DNA of 64,000 nt from Alphaproteobacteria bacterium Ga0077535. GTDB lineage: Bacteria > Pseudomonadota > Alphaproteobacteria > Caulobacterales > Aquidulcibacteraceae. Positions within the stretch are counted from its first letter, which is position 1, and every line of letters begins with the position of its first letter. The notes beneath the pieces were generated by a model. That model saw only the letters and a program-made list of their open reading frames with translations. It had not been told where the DNA came from and did not search any database. The position numbers and the translations under genes were made by a program. The DNA lies in assembly GCA_001464425.1 (NCBI GenBank), contig LNEK01000044.1:129001-193000 (forward strand). Reading direction: 5' to 3'. Shown here piece after piece: positions 17,554-24,267 of this stretch.

Positions 17554-18942
17554 ATGCTTTTGCTGGGGCGCATCGTCGCCGCTTTACTCTCTGGTGCGCT
17601 GCTTGCCCAATCGCTTGGGCTGAATCCGTTTTGGCCGCTGGCATGGATCGCGCCAATCCCGCTGCTGATCGCAGCAATGGGCGCTTCTCGGGTTGGCGCT
17701 TTTGCTTACGGTGCGCTCGCTGGCGCTGTGTCGATGGCGCTGATGCTTTCCTATTTCATGGAGCTTGGCGGGCCGGCTTCCGTCGCGATCATCACGTTGA
17801 GCAGAGCTCTGATGTGGGGCGGCTTTGCTTTGGCGGTAAGAAGCGCCGCGAAGCATTTGCCGGATTGGGCCGGCGTTTTCGTGTTTCCGGCGTTGTTTGC
17901 CGGAGTTGAGACATTGATCGCCGCGGTCTCGCCGCACGGTTCGGCCGGGGCGATTGCCTATAGCCAGATGGATTTCGTTTATCTGATCCAAGTCGCGGCT
18001 CTGGGCGGCGCCCCGGCGATTACGTTCGTGCTTGCGCTGCTGGCGTCGATGATCGCGTATTTGGTGGTGAAGCGCGCGTTCGTTGCGGCGCTTATGCCTT
18101 TGGCGCTGGTCGGTGGCGCGCTGGCGTTTGGACTTTGGCGCGTGCCGCCGACGATGTCCGGCGAGCGTGTGAACGCAATGCTGCTGGCGGGCGATCAGTT
18201 CGCGGGCGTTCCGGCGGATTGGCAGGCGGTCTGGGCTGGTTATACGCCGCTCATCGAACGCGCCGCCGATCAGGATTTCCGGATCGTGTTGTTGCCTGAG
18301 AAGATTGCGCGATTTGATCCAGACGAGCGCGGCGCCGCGATCGTGCGGCTCGAGGAGATCGCGCGCCGCCGTGATCTGTTGCTCGTGGTCGGCGTCGATG
18401 ACGATACGGGCGAGGGGCGTTTCAATCGCGCCTTTGCGTTCGGGGCCAACGAAACCGAGAGCTACGACAAGCGCCACATGATCCCTGGCTTTGAGTCGCA
18501 CTTCGCAATCGGCCAGCGCGATCTCACCGTCGAGCGGGATGGGATCCAGTTCGGGGTGGCGATCTGCAAGGACATGGACTTTCCCAATCTCGCGCGCCGC
18601 TATGCGGGCGTGACGGCGATGCTGGTTCCGGCTTGGGACTTTGGCCGTGACGCTTGGCTGCACAGCCGCATGGCGATGCTGCGCGGGGTCGAGAATGGCT
18701 ATGCGATCGTCAGGAGCGCTCGTGACGGCGCCCTGACGGTGAGTGACGCCTACGGCCAGGTGACCGCCGAAGCGCCCAGCGGGCCGCTCACGGCCTACAA
18801 CGTCGCTATTCCGCGCGAAGCGCCCGGCCCGACGCTCTATGCCAGGTTTGGCGATGTGTTTGGCTGGGCGATGCTGGCGCTGGCGATTGGGTTGATTGGA
18901 TGGAGCTTCTGGCGGCGCAGGCGTTTGGGGCAGGGCGGCTGA
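17554..18942 (+). CDS. Lnt-like membrane protein with carbon-nitrogen hydrolase domain
   Basis: A 462-residue protein with an N-terminal block of membrane helices (about residues 1-195), a nitrilase-fold domain (about 205-425) and a final membrane helix followed by a basic tail. This is the layout of apolipoprotein N-acyltransferase (Lnt). The Glu-Lys-Cys triad can be placed: E249 in LLPEKIARF, K306 in SYDKRHMIPGFE and C338 in GVAICKDMDF. The residues after the cysteine differ from the usual Lnt pattern (C-Y-E), and the protein is about 50 residues shorter than E. coli Lnt (512). It may be a divergent Lnt or a relative with another acceptor. GTG at 17548 is also possible, but the ribosome-binding site gagggga favours ATG 17554. 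It lies between sucB and lpd. Confidence 0.8.
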   Translation: MLLLGRIVAALLSGALLAQSLGLNPFWPLAWIAPIPLLIAAMGASRVGAFAYGALAGAVSMALMLSYFMELGGPASVAIITLSRALMWGGFALAVRSAAKHLPDWAGVFVFPALFAGVETLIAAVSPHGSAGAIAYSQMDFVYLIQVAALGGAPAITFVLALLASMIAYLVVKRAFVAALMPLALVGGALAFGLWRVPPTMSGERVNAMLLAGDQFAGVPADWQAVWAGYTPLIERAADQDFRIVLLPEKIARFDPDERGAAIVRLEEIARRRDLLLVVGVDDDTGEGRFNRAFAFGANETESYDKRHMIPGFESHFAIGQRDLTVERDGIQFGVAICKDMDFPNLARRYAGVTAMLVPAWDFGRDAWLHSRMAMLRGVENGYAIVRSARDGALTVSDAYGQVTAEAPSGPLTAYNVAIPREAPGPTLYARFGDVFGWAMLALAIGLIGWSFWRRRRLGQGG

Positions 18943-19053
18943 GCGCCAAACGTTTGCTAGGCATCCACAATCGCGCATTGATCGCGCGGCGCTGCTGATT
19001 ATGTTCCGGCCATCTCTCGCGCCGAAGCGCCTCACACGATCCCCGGAGCTTTC

Positions 19054-20451
19054 ATGTCGTACGATCTCGTCATTATCGGGGGCGGCCCCGGCGGCTACAA
19101 TTGCGCGATCCGCGCCGGCCAACTCGGGCTGAAGACCGCGATCATCGAAAGCCGCGGCAAACTTGGCGGCACCTGTTTGAACGTGGGCTGCATTCCCTCG
19201 AAAGCCTTGCTGCACGCGAGTGAGTATTTCGAAGCGGCGGCGAAGACGTTTCCGTCGATGGGCGTGAAGATTAGCGGCCTCGAACTCGATCTTCCGCAAA
19301 TGCTGAAGCAGAAGGAAGATGCGGTCGAAGGGCTGACCAAGGGCGTTGAGTTCCTGATGCGCAAGCACAAGGTCGATTATGTCAAAGGCTTTGGCCGCAT
19401 CGCCGGCCGGGGCAAAGTCGAAGTGAAGCTCGCCGATGGCGGCGCGCAAACGCTTGAGACCAAGAACATCGTCATCGCGACGGGCTCGGTGCCGACGCCG
19501 CTGCCGGGCGTCGAGATCGACGAAGAACGGATCGTCACTTCGACAGGCGCGCTTTCGCTGAAGCAGGTGCCTGGGAAGATGACCGTCATCGGCGCCGGCG
19601 TTATCGGACTGGAGCTGGGTAGTGTTTGGCGCCGGCTTGGCGCGGAAGTCACGGTGGTGGAATTCCTCGATAAAATCACGCCGACGATCGACACCGAAAT
19701 CTCGACGGCCTTCCAGCGCACGCTGAAGAAGCAAGGCATGAAGTTCGAACTCGGCCACAAGGTTGCCGGCGTTGAAAAAACTAGCGGCGGATTGTTGGTT
19801 TCGATCGAGCCTGCGAAGGGCGGCGCGGCGCGGACTTTGGAAGCCGACGTCGTGCTGGTTGCGATTGGGCGCAAGCCCTTCACGGAAGGCTTAGGGCTTG
19901 AGAGCGTTGGCGTGAAAACCGATCAGCGCGGTTTCATTTTGAACGATCACTTCAAGACGAACGTCGATGGCATTTACGTCATTGGCGATTGCACGACGGG
20001 GCCGATGCTGGCGCACAAGGCCGAAGACGAAGGCATCGCGGCCGCGCAGATCATCGCGGGGCAGTGGGGGCACGTGAATTACGATGTGATCCCGAACGTG
20101 ATCTACACCGATCCGGAAGTCGCCACCGCTGGCAAGACTGAAGAAGAGCTGAAGGCGGCTGGTGTCGAGTACAAGGTCGGCAAGTTTCCGTTCATGGCCA
20201 ATTCGCGCGCGCGCACCAATCACGAAACCGACGGAATGGTGAAAGTGCTGGAAGAGGTCGCGACCAAGAAGGTTGTCGGTGTTCACATGGTCGGCAGAGG
20301 TGTCGGCGAGATGATTGGTGAAGTGTGTGTGGCGATGGAATTTGGCGCCAGCGCCGAAGATATCGCCCGGACTTGCCACGCGCACCCGACGATGTCTGAA
20401 GCCATCAAGGAAGCCGCCAAGGGCGTTGATGGCTGGACGATGCAGGCGTGA
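19054..20451 (+). CDS. lpdA: Dihydrolipoyl dehydrogenase (E3)
   Basis: A 465-residue FAD enzyme that reoxidises dihydrolipoamide on SucB and reduces NAD+. It shows the FAD motif IIGGGPGGYNCAIRAGQLG, the redox-active cysteines C41 and C46 in GGTCLNVGCIPSK, the NAD motif VIGAGVIGLELGSV, and the C-terminal interface HAHPTMSEA with the proton-relay residues H444 and E449. Length is usual. Although separated from sucB by three genes and about 2.8 kb, it completes the 2-oxoglutarate dehydrogenase set. In some organisms the same E3 also serves pyruvate dehydrogenase; whether this one does cannot be seen here. Confidence 0.97.
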   Translation: MSYDLVIIGGGPGGYNCAIRAGQLGLKTAIIESRGKLGGTCLNVGCIPSKALLHASEYFEAAAKTFPSMGVKISGLELDLPQMLKQKEDAVEGLTKGVEFLMRKHKVDYVKGFGRIAGRGKVEVKLADGGAQTLETKNIVIATGSVPTPLPGVEIDEERIVTSTGALSLKQVPGKMTVIGAGVIGLELGSVWRRLGAEVTVVEFLDKITPTIDTEISTAFQRTLKKQGMKFELGHKVAGVEKTSGGLLVSIEPAKGGAARTLEADVVLVAIGRKPFTEGLGLESVGVKTDQRGFILNDHFKTNVDGIYVIGDCTTGPMLAHKAEDEGIAAAQIIAGQWGHVNYDVIPNVIYTDPEVATAGKTEEELKAAGVEYKVGKFPFMANSRARTNHETDGMVKVLEEVATKKVVGVHMVGRGVGEMIGEVCVAMEFGASAEDIARTCHAHPTMSEAIKEAAKGVDGWTMQA

Positions 20452-20544
20452 GCGCCGACATCCGACTGTGAAAATTGCCGAACGCTAACTTTGCAGGCGC
20501 ATGCGCATGGGTTCCACTCCCGGCGTTGAGCGAGGGAGAGTGCC

Positions 20545-21072
20545 GTGCTGGTTTTGACGACGGAGCGTCTGGCGTTATTGGCGCTCGACCGTGAGCTTTC
20601 GGCGCTGCAGGCGGGCAGCCGCACTGCGTTCTTCAATGCGATTGCGGTAACGCACGAGGCGCTGTGGCCACCGCTGCCGTTTGAACCAGCGTCGTTCGAA
20701 TGGGCGGCGCGCCACCTCGCGCACGATCCGGACGGGCAGGGCTGGTACGGGTGGTCGCTGCTCGCAAATGAAGGTGAGCGTTCGCCGCCGCGTATCGTTG
20801 GACTCGGCGCGTTGATTGGCCGGCCGGACGAAGACGGCGAGGTCGAGCTCGCGTTTGGGCTGCTGCCTGAGTACCGCGGCCGAGGCTTTGGCGGGGAGAC
20901 TGTGCAGGCGTTGGCGCAATGGGCGCTTGCGAATGGCGCGCGGCGCGTTGTGGCGTATCTCGATGCTGAGGATGTGCACGCGGCGCAGACGCTGGCGCGC
21001 AATGGGTTTGCCGATACTGGTGAGCCGCCATATCCGGGTGTGGCGCGCTGGGCGCTGAGCGCCTCGGCTTAG
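20545..21072 (+). CDS. GNAT family N-acetyltransferase
   Basis: A 175-residue acetyltransferase of the GNAT family. It has the N-terminal strand LVLTTERLALLAL, a central beta-bulge (VELAFGLLPEYRGRGFGGETVQ, with the R/Q-x-x-G-x-G/A type acetyl-CoA loop as RGRGFG) and a final helix and strand after AQTLARNGF. It starts with GTG at 20545 behind gagggagag. The closest functional type is RimJ/RimL-like, but the acceptor is unknown. Its stop overlaps the stop of the minus-strand lipoprotein gene. Confidence 0.85.
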   Translation: MLVLTTERLALLALDRELSALQAGSRTAFFNAIAVTHEALWPPLPFEPASFEWAARHLAHDPDGQGWYGWSLLANEGERSPPRIVGLGALIGRPDEDGEVELAFGLLPEYRGRGFGGETVQALAQWALANGARRVVAYLDAEDVHAAQTLARNGFADTGEPPYPGVARWALSASA

Positions 21073-21458
21073 TTTTCGGCGGCGCCTTCGCCGATCATGC
21101 CTTGAACGGCGGTGTTTGCGGCGCATTGGATGAGCGCGTCCCGGGTCGTCGGATCGATGTTCTCGGCGCTACGGGCCGCGCCTTCGATACTGCCGCTCTG
21201 TACGGCTTCGGTGACAACGCCGGTGATGTCTTCGACATGCTCGCGCGTGACGCGCGCGCCCAGTCGTTCCTGAACACAGCCGCAGAACGCTTCTGATTGG
21301 CCGGCGAGCACGCAGGCGGTGCGCGTGTCGACGGCGCTCGAGGCCATATCAATCGCCTGGCCGCCAAGCTTGGCCATGTCTTCCTGCGCTTGCTCGAGGT
21401 TGGAAGCATCGCAAGCGGCGAGCGTGAAGAGGGCGGCGAGGGCGATCAGAGTTCTCAT
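21069..21458 (-). CDS. Putative lipoprotein, third gene of an HTH cassette
   Basis: A 129-residue protein with a lipoprotein signal: MRTLIALAALFTLAAC, the lipidated cysteine being residue 16. The mature part is helical and acidic with further cysteines in TACVLAGQSEAFCGCVQ and LIQCAANT, a pattern that could form disulfides. No family is recognised. ATG 21464 is an alternative start two codons earlier; 21458 gives the neatest signal. It follows the winged-helix regulator by 38 bases on the same strand and may belong to its transcript. Confidence 0.72.
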   Translation of the reverse strand: MRTLIALAALFTLAACDASNLEQAQEDMAKLGGQAIDMASSAVDTRTACVLAGQSEAFCGCVQERLGARVTREHVEDITGVVTEAVQSGSIEGAARSAENIDPTTRDALIQCAANTAVQGMIGEGAAEN

Positions 21459-21496
21459 GAGCATGTTATGGACCAACCAGGCGCTGGCGGTCCAGA

Positions 21497-21799
21497 TCAC
21501 TCGGCCGCGCTGAGCAATGTCTGTATGCGGTTTAAGTACGCAATCCAGGCGGCGCGGCCTTGCTTGGTGAGATGCACGAGTGTCAGCGGTTTTTTGCCGG
21601 AGAAGGTTTTCTCGATGCGCACGTAAGCGGCTTCTTCGAGTTTGGAGAGGTGCGTAGATAGGTTGCCGTCCGTGGCGTTGACCTTGGCCTTGAGCTCCAC
21701 GAACGGCGCAGGGGAGACGGTCGAAAGATACGCCATGACTCCCAGCCGCAAGCGGCCGTGGATCACATCGTCGATCTCGGTGTGGTCGAACTTGCTCAC
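21497..21799 (-). CDS. Winged-helix transcriptional regulator (HTH_34/MarR-like)
   Basis: A 100-residue regulator consisting of one winged-helix domain. The segment FVELKAKVNATDGNLSTHLSKLEEAAYV is the DNA-recognition unit, followed by the wing KTFSGKKPLTLVHLTKQG and a dimerisation helix; this is typical of the short winged-helix family often encoded beside a small membrane protein. It starts with a GTG that overlaps the stop of the upstream membrane protein (gtga), so its amount is tied to that gene's translation. A likely operator lies upstream of the membrane protein gene at 22429-22445, suggesting autoregulation. Confidence 0.85.
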   Translation of the reverse strand: MSKFDHTEIDDVIHGRLRLGVMAYLSTVSPAPFVELKAKVNATDGNLSTHLSKLEEAAYVRIEKTFSGKKPLTLVHLTKQGRAAWIAYLNRIQTLLSAAE

Positions 21800-22413
21800 A
21801 CGATCGCCGAAGGTTCGCGCTTCAGCAGGATGACGCCCGGCCAAGCCAGCACCAGCAAGCTGCCGATCGCGGCGACGAGATAGGCCCAGCTTTCATTGGC
21901 GAACAAACAGAGTGTGCCGGCGACGGAAATCGAGAGCCACGCGAACGCGCGTAGCCAAGCTTGATCGGTCATCATCGAGACCGCAAACAACGCCGCGCCA
22001 TAAATCGCGAAGGCGGCGCCGAAAATGGCGTTTGGCGCGGTCGGATCCCCGCTGACGATCATGCGCGCGATGGATCCGGCGACGATGGCGAGCAGGGCCA
22101 GCCCGGCGCCACTCCAAACGGCGCGCTCGGCGCGGGCGCCGATCGTGGTGAGACCGGGCTTTTCGCGCGTCCGCATCCGCAGCAGCGTCATGCCGATGGC
22201 GGCGATAATGCCGTAGCTGATCCAGACGATCCCATAGCCGGCATTACCAATGCCGAAGCGATCTTCAACCACGCTCCAATGCGCTGAAAACGCCAAGCTG
22301 TTGAGCACGCCCCAGAACAAGAGATAGGCGCCGCCGAGCAGCGGCGCGTTGCGGCCTTCTTCTGCGAGTGTGCGGGCGTAGGCGATATCTTGCAGCATTT
22401 CCTCGCGGGTCAT
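21796..22413 (-). CDS. Membrane protein encoded with its winged-helix regulator
   Basis: A 205-residue protein with a soluble N-terminal helix (MTREEMLQDIAYARTLAEEG) followed by about six membrane segments. No catalytic motif is seen. Proteins of this shape are often found directly upstream of a short winged-helix regulator, as here, where the two genes overlap by four bases. The promoter region holds a symmetrical ACTTTG-N5-CAAAGT site 16 bases upstream of the start. The likely role is a membrane component whose level is set by the regulator, but its actual function is unknown. Confidence 0.8.
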   Translation of the reverse strand: MTREEMLQDIAYARTLAEEGRNAPLLGGAYLLFWGVLNSLAFSAHWSVVEDRFGIGNAGYGIVWISYGIIAAIGMTLLRMRTREKPGLTTIGARAERAVWSGAGLALLAIVAGSIARMIVSGDPTAPNAIFGAAFAIYGAALFAVSMMTDQAWLRAFAWLSISVAGTLCLFANESWAYLVAAIGSLLVLAWPGVILLKREPSAIV

Positions 22414-22428
22414 GCGCGCCTCCAGCTA

Positions 22429-22445
22429 ACTTTGAAATGCAAAGT
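22429..22445. promoter_or_regulatory. Probable operator ACTTTG-N5-CAAAGT
   Basis: A perfect inverted repeat with six-base arms and a five-base spacer lies 16 bases before the start of the membrane-protein/winged-helix operon. Its position over the probable transcription start and its AT-rich symmetry suit binding by the winged-helix dimer encoded in the same operon. This assignment is inferred from position. Confidence 0.5.
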
Positions 22446-22641
22446 AGATGAGCAAAACACTAACGTCAAGGCGCTCGAAGTCTTTGCGAGATGTCAGAGG
22501 AGGGGAGTGGCGCGCTTCAGCGCGAGAAGGACCGTTTGAATTGATAGCGCGAAAGTCGACGGTGTTCGTAGCGGGAGCGGGGGCAACGAATGACCGGAGC
22601 GCGCATCGTGATCCTTGGTCTACATCATCACTAGAACGGCG

Positions 22642-22667
22642 AAGGGGGACGCTTGCGCATCCCCCTT
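22642..22667 (-). terminator. Hairpin terminator of the histone-like gene
   Basis: Read on the minus strand, an 11-pair stem (AAGGGGGATGC against GCGTCCCCCTT, with one G-U pair) closes on a GCAA tetraloop. It begins ten bases after the stop of the histone-like gene. The G-U pair would be a C-A mismatch on the other strand, which supports minus-strand function. No long U-tract follows, so it may act as an RNA-stabilising end or a Rho-assisted terminator. Confidence 0.65.
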
Positions 22668-22677
22668 GCCAACTTCG

Positions 22678-22926
22678 TTACATGGCAGCCGCGACGACCT
22701 TCTTGGTCTTGCGGGCAGTCTTGCGCTTCGCAGTCTTGCGAACCGTCTTCTTCGCTGCCGGCTTGCGGGCCGTCTTCTTCGCGCTCTTGCGCTTGGCAAC
22801 CTTCTTCGTCGCCTTCTTCGCGGTCTTCTTCGCCGTCTTGCGCTTGGCGGCCTTGCGGACGGTCTTGCGGGCGGCGGTCTTGCGGGCCGGCTTTTTGGCC
22901 GAGGCCTTCTTTACTTTCTTAGCCAT
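22678..22926 (-). CDS. Lysine/alanine-rich histone H1-like protein
   Basis: An 82-residue, extremely basic protein: 30 lysines and 9 arginines, almost all other residues being Ala, Thr or Val, with no acidic and no aromatic residues. The sequence is built of degenerate short units such as KKTARKPAAKKTVRKTAKRK. This resembles the tails of bacterial histone H1-like and AlgP-type proteins, which bind DNA without sequence specificity and condense the nucleoid. The frame is open well upstream, but the ATG at 22926 follows gaggaa and begins the low-complexity protein. An AT-rich leader precedes it and a hairpin follows. Such proteins are fast-evolving, so the exact role is uncertain. Confidence 0.85.
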   Translation of the reverse strand: MAKKVKKASAKKPARKTAARKTVRKAAKRKTAKKTAKKATKKVAKRKSAKKTARKPAAKKTVRKTAKRKTARKTKKVVAAAM

Positions 22927-23144
22927 CTTAGTTTCCTCATCTTTACTTGTGTTGGTACTGGGTTGGATGGGAGTTGTTTGACTCTCCGAGGATTTTTTTG
23001 CGCTAATTTGGTTTGCAAGTAGTTTCCGCAAGTACTCGTGCGAATTTTTCTGCATGCACGTTTTTTGTTTGCGCGAATGCTCTGCGAAAACTCTGCGGCC
23101 CTTGATTATCAAGGCGCGTAGCGTTTTGCGCGCGCTCGAAAACG
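22927..23144. other. AT-rich leader region of the histone-like gene
   Basis: This 218-base gap between xerC and the histone-like gene is clearly more AT-rich than its surroundings, with runs such as ggatttttttgcg and cgttttttgttt. It most likely contains the promoter and a long leader of the histone-like gene, but I cannot fix a -35/-10 pair. A 13-base palindrome, CTTGATTATCAAG, lies at 23101-23113. The region is open in frame with the histone-like gene, but its composition does not resemble a coding extension. Confidence 0.5.
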
Positions 23145-24059
23145 TCACGCGCGCGGATGTGCGCGACGATACAGCTGCAAAATTTTTTTCGCTTCGACGC
23201 TCGCATACGTCTGAGTCGTCGACAGTGATTCGTGTCCGAGCAGCTCTTGGATTGCTCGCAAGTCGCCGCCATTGGCGAGCAGATGCGTTGCGAATGAGTG
23301 CCGCAAAGCGTGCGGAGTCGCGCTCGAAGGCAGTCCAAGACGCATGCGCAAACGCTGCATCAGGTCCTGAGCCATGCGCGGAGAGAGTGCGCCACCGCGT
23401 GTGGCACGGAACAAAGGCGCGTCTTCGGTGAGCGCGAAGGGGCAAAGCTCGGCGTAGTGCTGGGCGGCTTCGCGGGCGGCGGCGAGCAGCGGGACGATGC
23501 GTTCCTTGCCGCCTTTGCCGGTGATGCGCAGCGTCTCCGGCAGTGGCAAATCGGCGCCGGTGAGCGCCAAAGCTTCGCTGATGCGAAGGCCGGCGGCGTA
23601 AAGGAGGGTGATCAGCGCCGCGTCGCGCGCGCCGATCCATTCTTGGCTGGCGGTGTCCGTGGCTTCGGAGATCAGGTTCTGCGCCGCTGCTTCTGACACG
23701 GGCCGTGGCAAGCTGCGCCTCAGCTTTGGGCCGCGCACGAGCGCCAGGCGCGCATTGGTGACGCCGTGGCGGCGCTCGAGATAGCGATAGAAACTGCGGA
23801 TGGCGGCGAGCGCACGCGAAATCGAGCGATCGGCAAGTGCATCGGGGCCTTGGCGACGGAACGCCAGATATGCGCGTAAATCGCGGGGTTCGAGCGTTGC
23901 TAGGTCTTGCGCTGTCGCTTCGCCGCCGAGGTGGTTGAACAGAAAACCGAGGAAGGCGGAGACATCGCGCTCGTAGGCTTCGACCGAGTTCGCCGCAAAG
24001 CGCCGCTCATCGCGCAGATGCGCGATCCAGGAGCTGAGGAGCGTGGCGGCGGTGGTCAT
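23145..24059 (-). CDS. xerC: XerC-type tyrosine recombinase
   Basis: A 304-residue site-specific recombinase. Residues 1-110 form the SAM-like core-binding domain and 115-300 the catalytic domain. All catalytic residues are present: R159 in GLRISEAL, K182 in GKGGKERIVP, H250 and R253 in HALRHSFATHLL, H276 in LLGHESL and the nucleophile Y285 in TTQTYASV. Length and motifs match XerC/XerD enzymes that resolve chromosome dimers at dif rather than phage integrases. The neighbouring priA supports a housekeeping role. XerC is preferred over XerD from general similarity only. Confidence 0.9.
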   Translation of the reverse strand: MTTAATLLSSWIAHLRDERRFAANSVEAYERDVSAFLGFLFNHLGGEATAQDLATLEPRDLRAYLAFRRQGPDALADRSISRALAAIRSFYRYLERRHGVTNARLALVRGPKLRRSLPRPVSEAAAQNLISEATDTASQEWIGARDAALITLLYAAGLRISEALALTGADLPLPETLRITGKGGKERIVPLLAAAREAAQHYAELCPFALTEDAPLFRATRGGALSPRMAQDLMQRLRMRLGLPSSATPHALRHSFATHLLANGGDLRAIQELLGHESLSTTQTYASVEAKKILQLYRRAHPRA

Positions 24060-24105
24060 GGGTAGAAGTTAGCGGCGATTGCTAAAAATTACTCACCGCT
24101 CGCGT

Positions 24106-24212
24106 CGTCATCCTGGGGCGCACGCAGTGCGAACCCAGGACCCAGGGGATCGTAGAGCTGTGTGTTTGCCCCTGGGTCCTGGGCTCTCGCTGACGCCAGC
24201 CCTAGGATGACG
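24106..24212. repeat. Long imperfect inverted repeat between xerC and priA
   Basis: The 107-base element starts CGTCATCCT and ends AGGATGACG. The left arm (24106-24149) and right arm (24171-24212) are inverted copies with a few mismatches, including a 14-base perfect stretch CCAGGACCCAGGGG, separated by 21 bases. Elements of this kind (GTCATCCTGGG...CCCAGGATGAC) are scattered between genes in related alphaproteobacteria; this is recalled, not searched. It could fold into a strong hairpin and end transcripts from both sides. Confidence 0.8.
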
Positions 24213-24267
24213 AAGAGGGGTGGGTGAGGCGCTTTCGCCGAATCTCCGGAGCCCCTAGATTCATCCG

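Noticed and set aside
17584-19758. A 724-codon minus-strand open frame opposite the Lnt-like and lpd genes
   Set aside because: It is antisense to two well-supported genes, and its product is Arg/His-rich with no fold-like pattern, as expected from a GC-rich shadow frame.
23101-23113. CTTGATTATCAAG as an FNR/FixK box
   Set aside because: The half-sites TTGAT and ATCAA are right, but the spacer is one base instead of four, so the known regulator would not fit.
22927-23640. Upstream in-frame extension of the histone-like protein
   Set aside because: It runs through an AT-rich leader and antisense to xerC with changing composition; the ATG at 22926 has a ribosome-binding site and starts the typical sequence.
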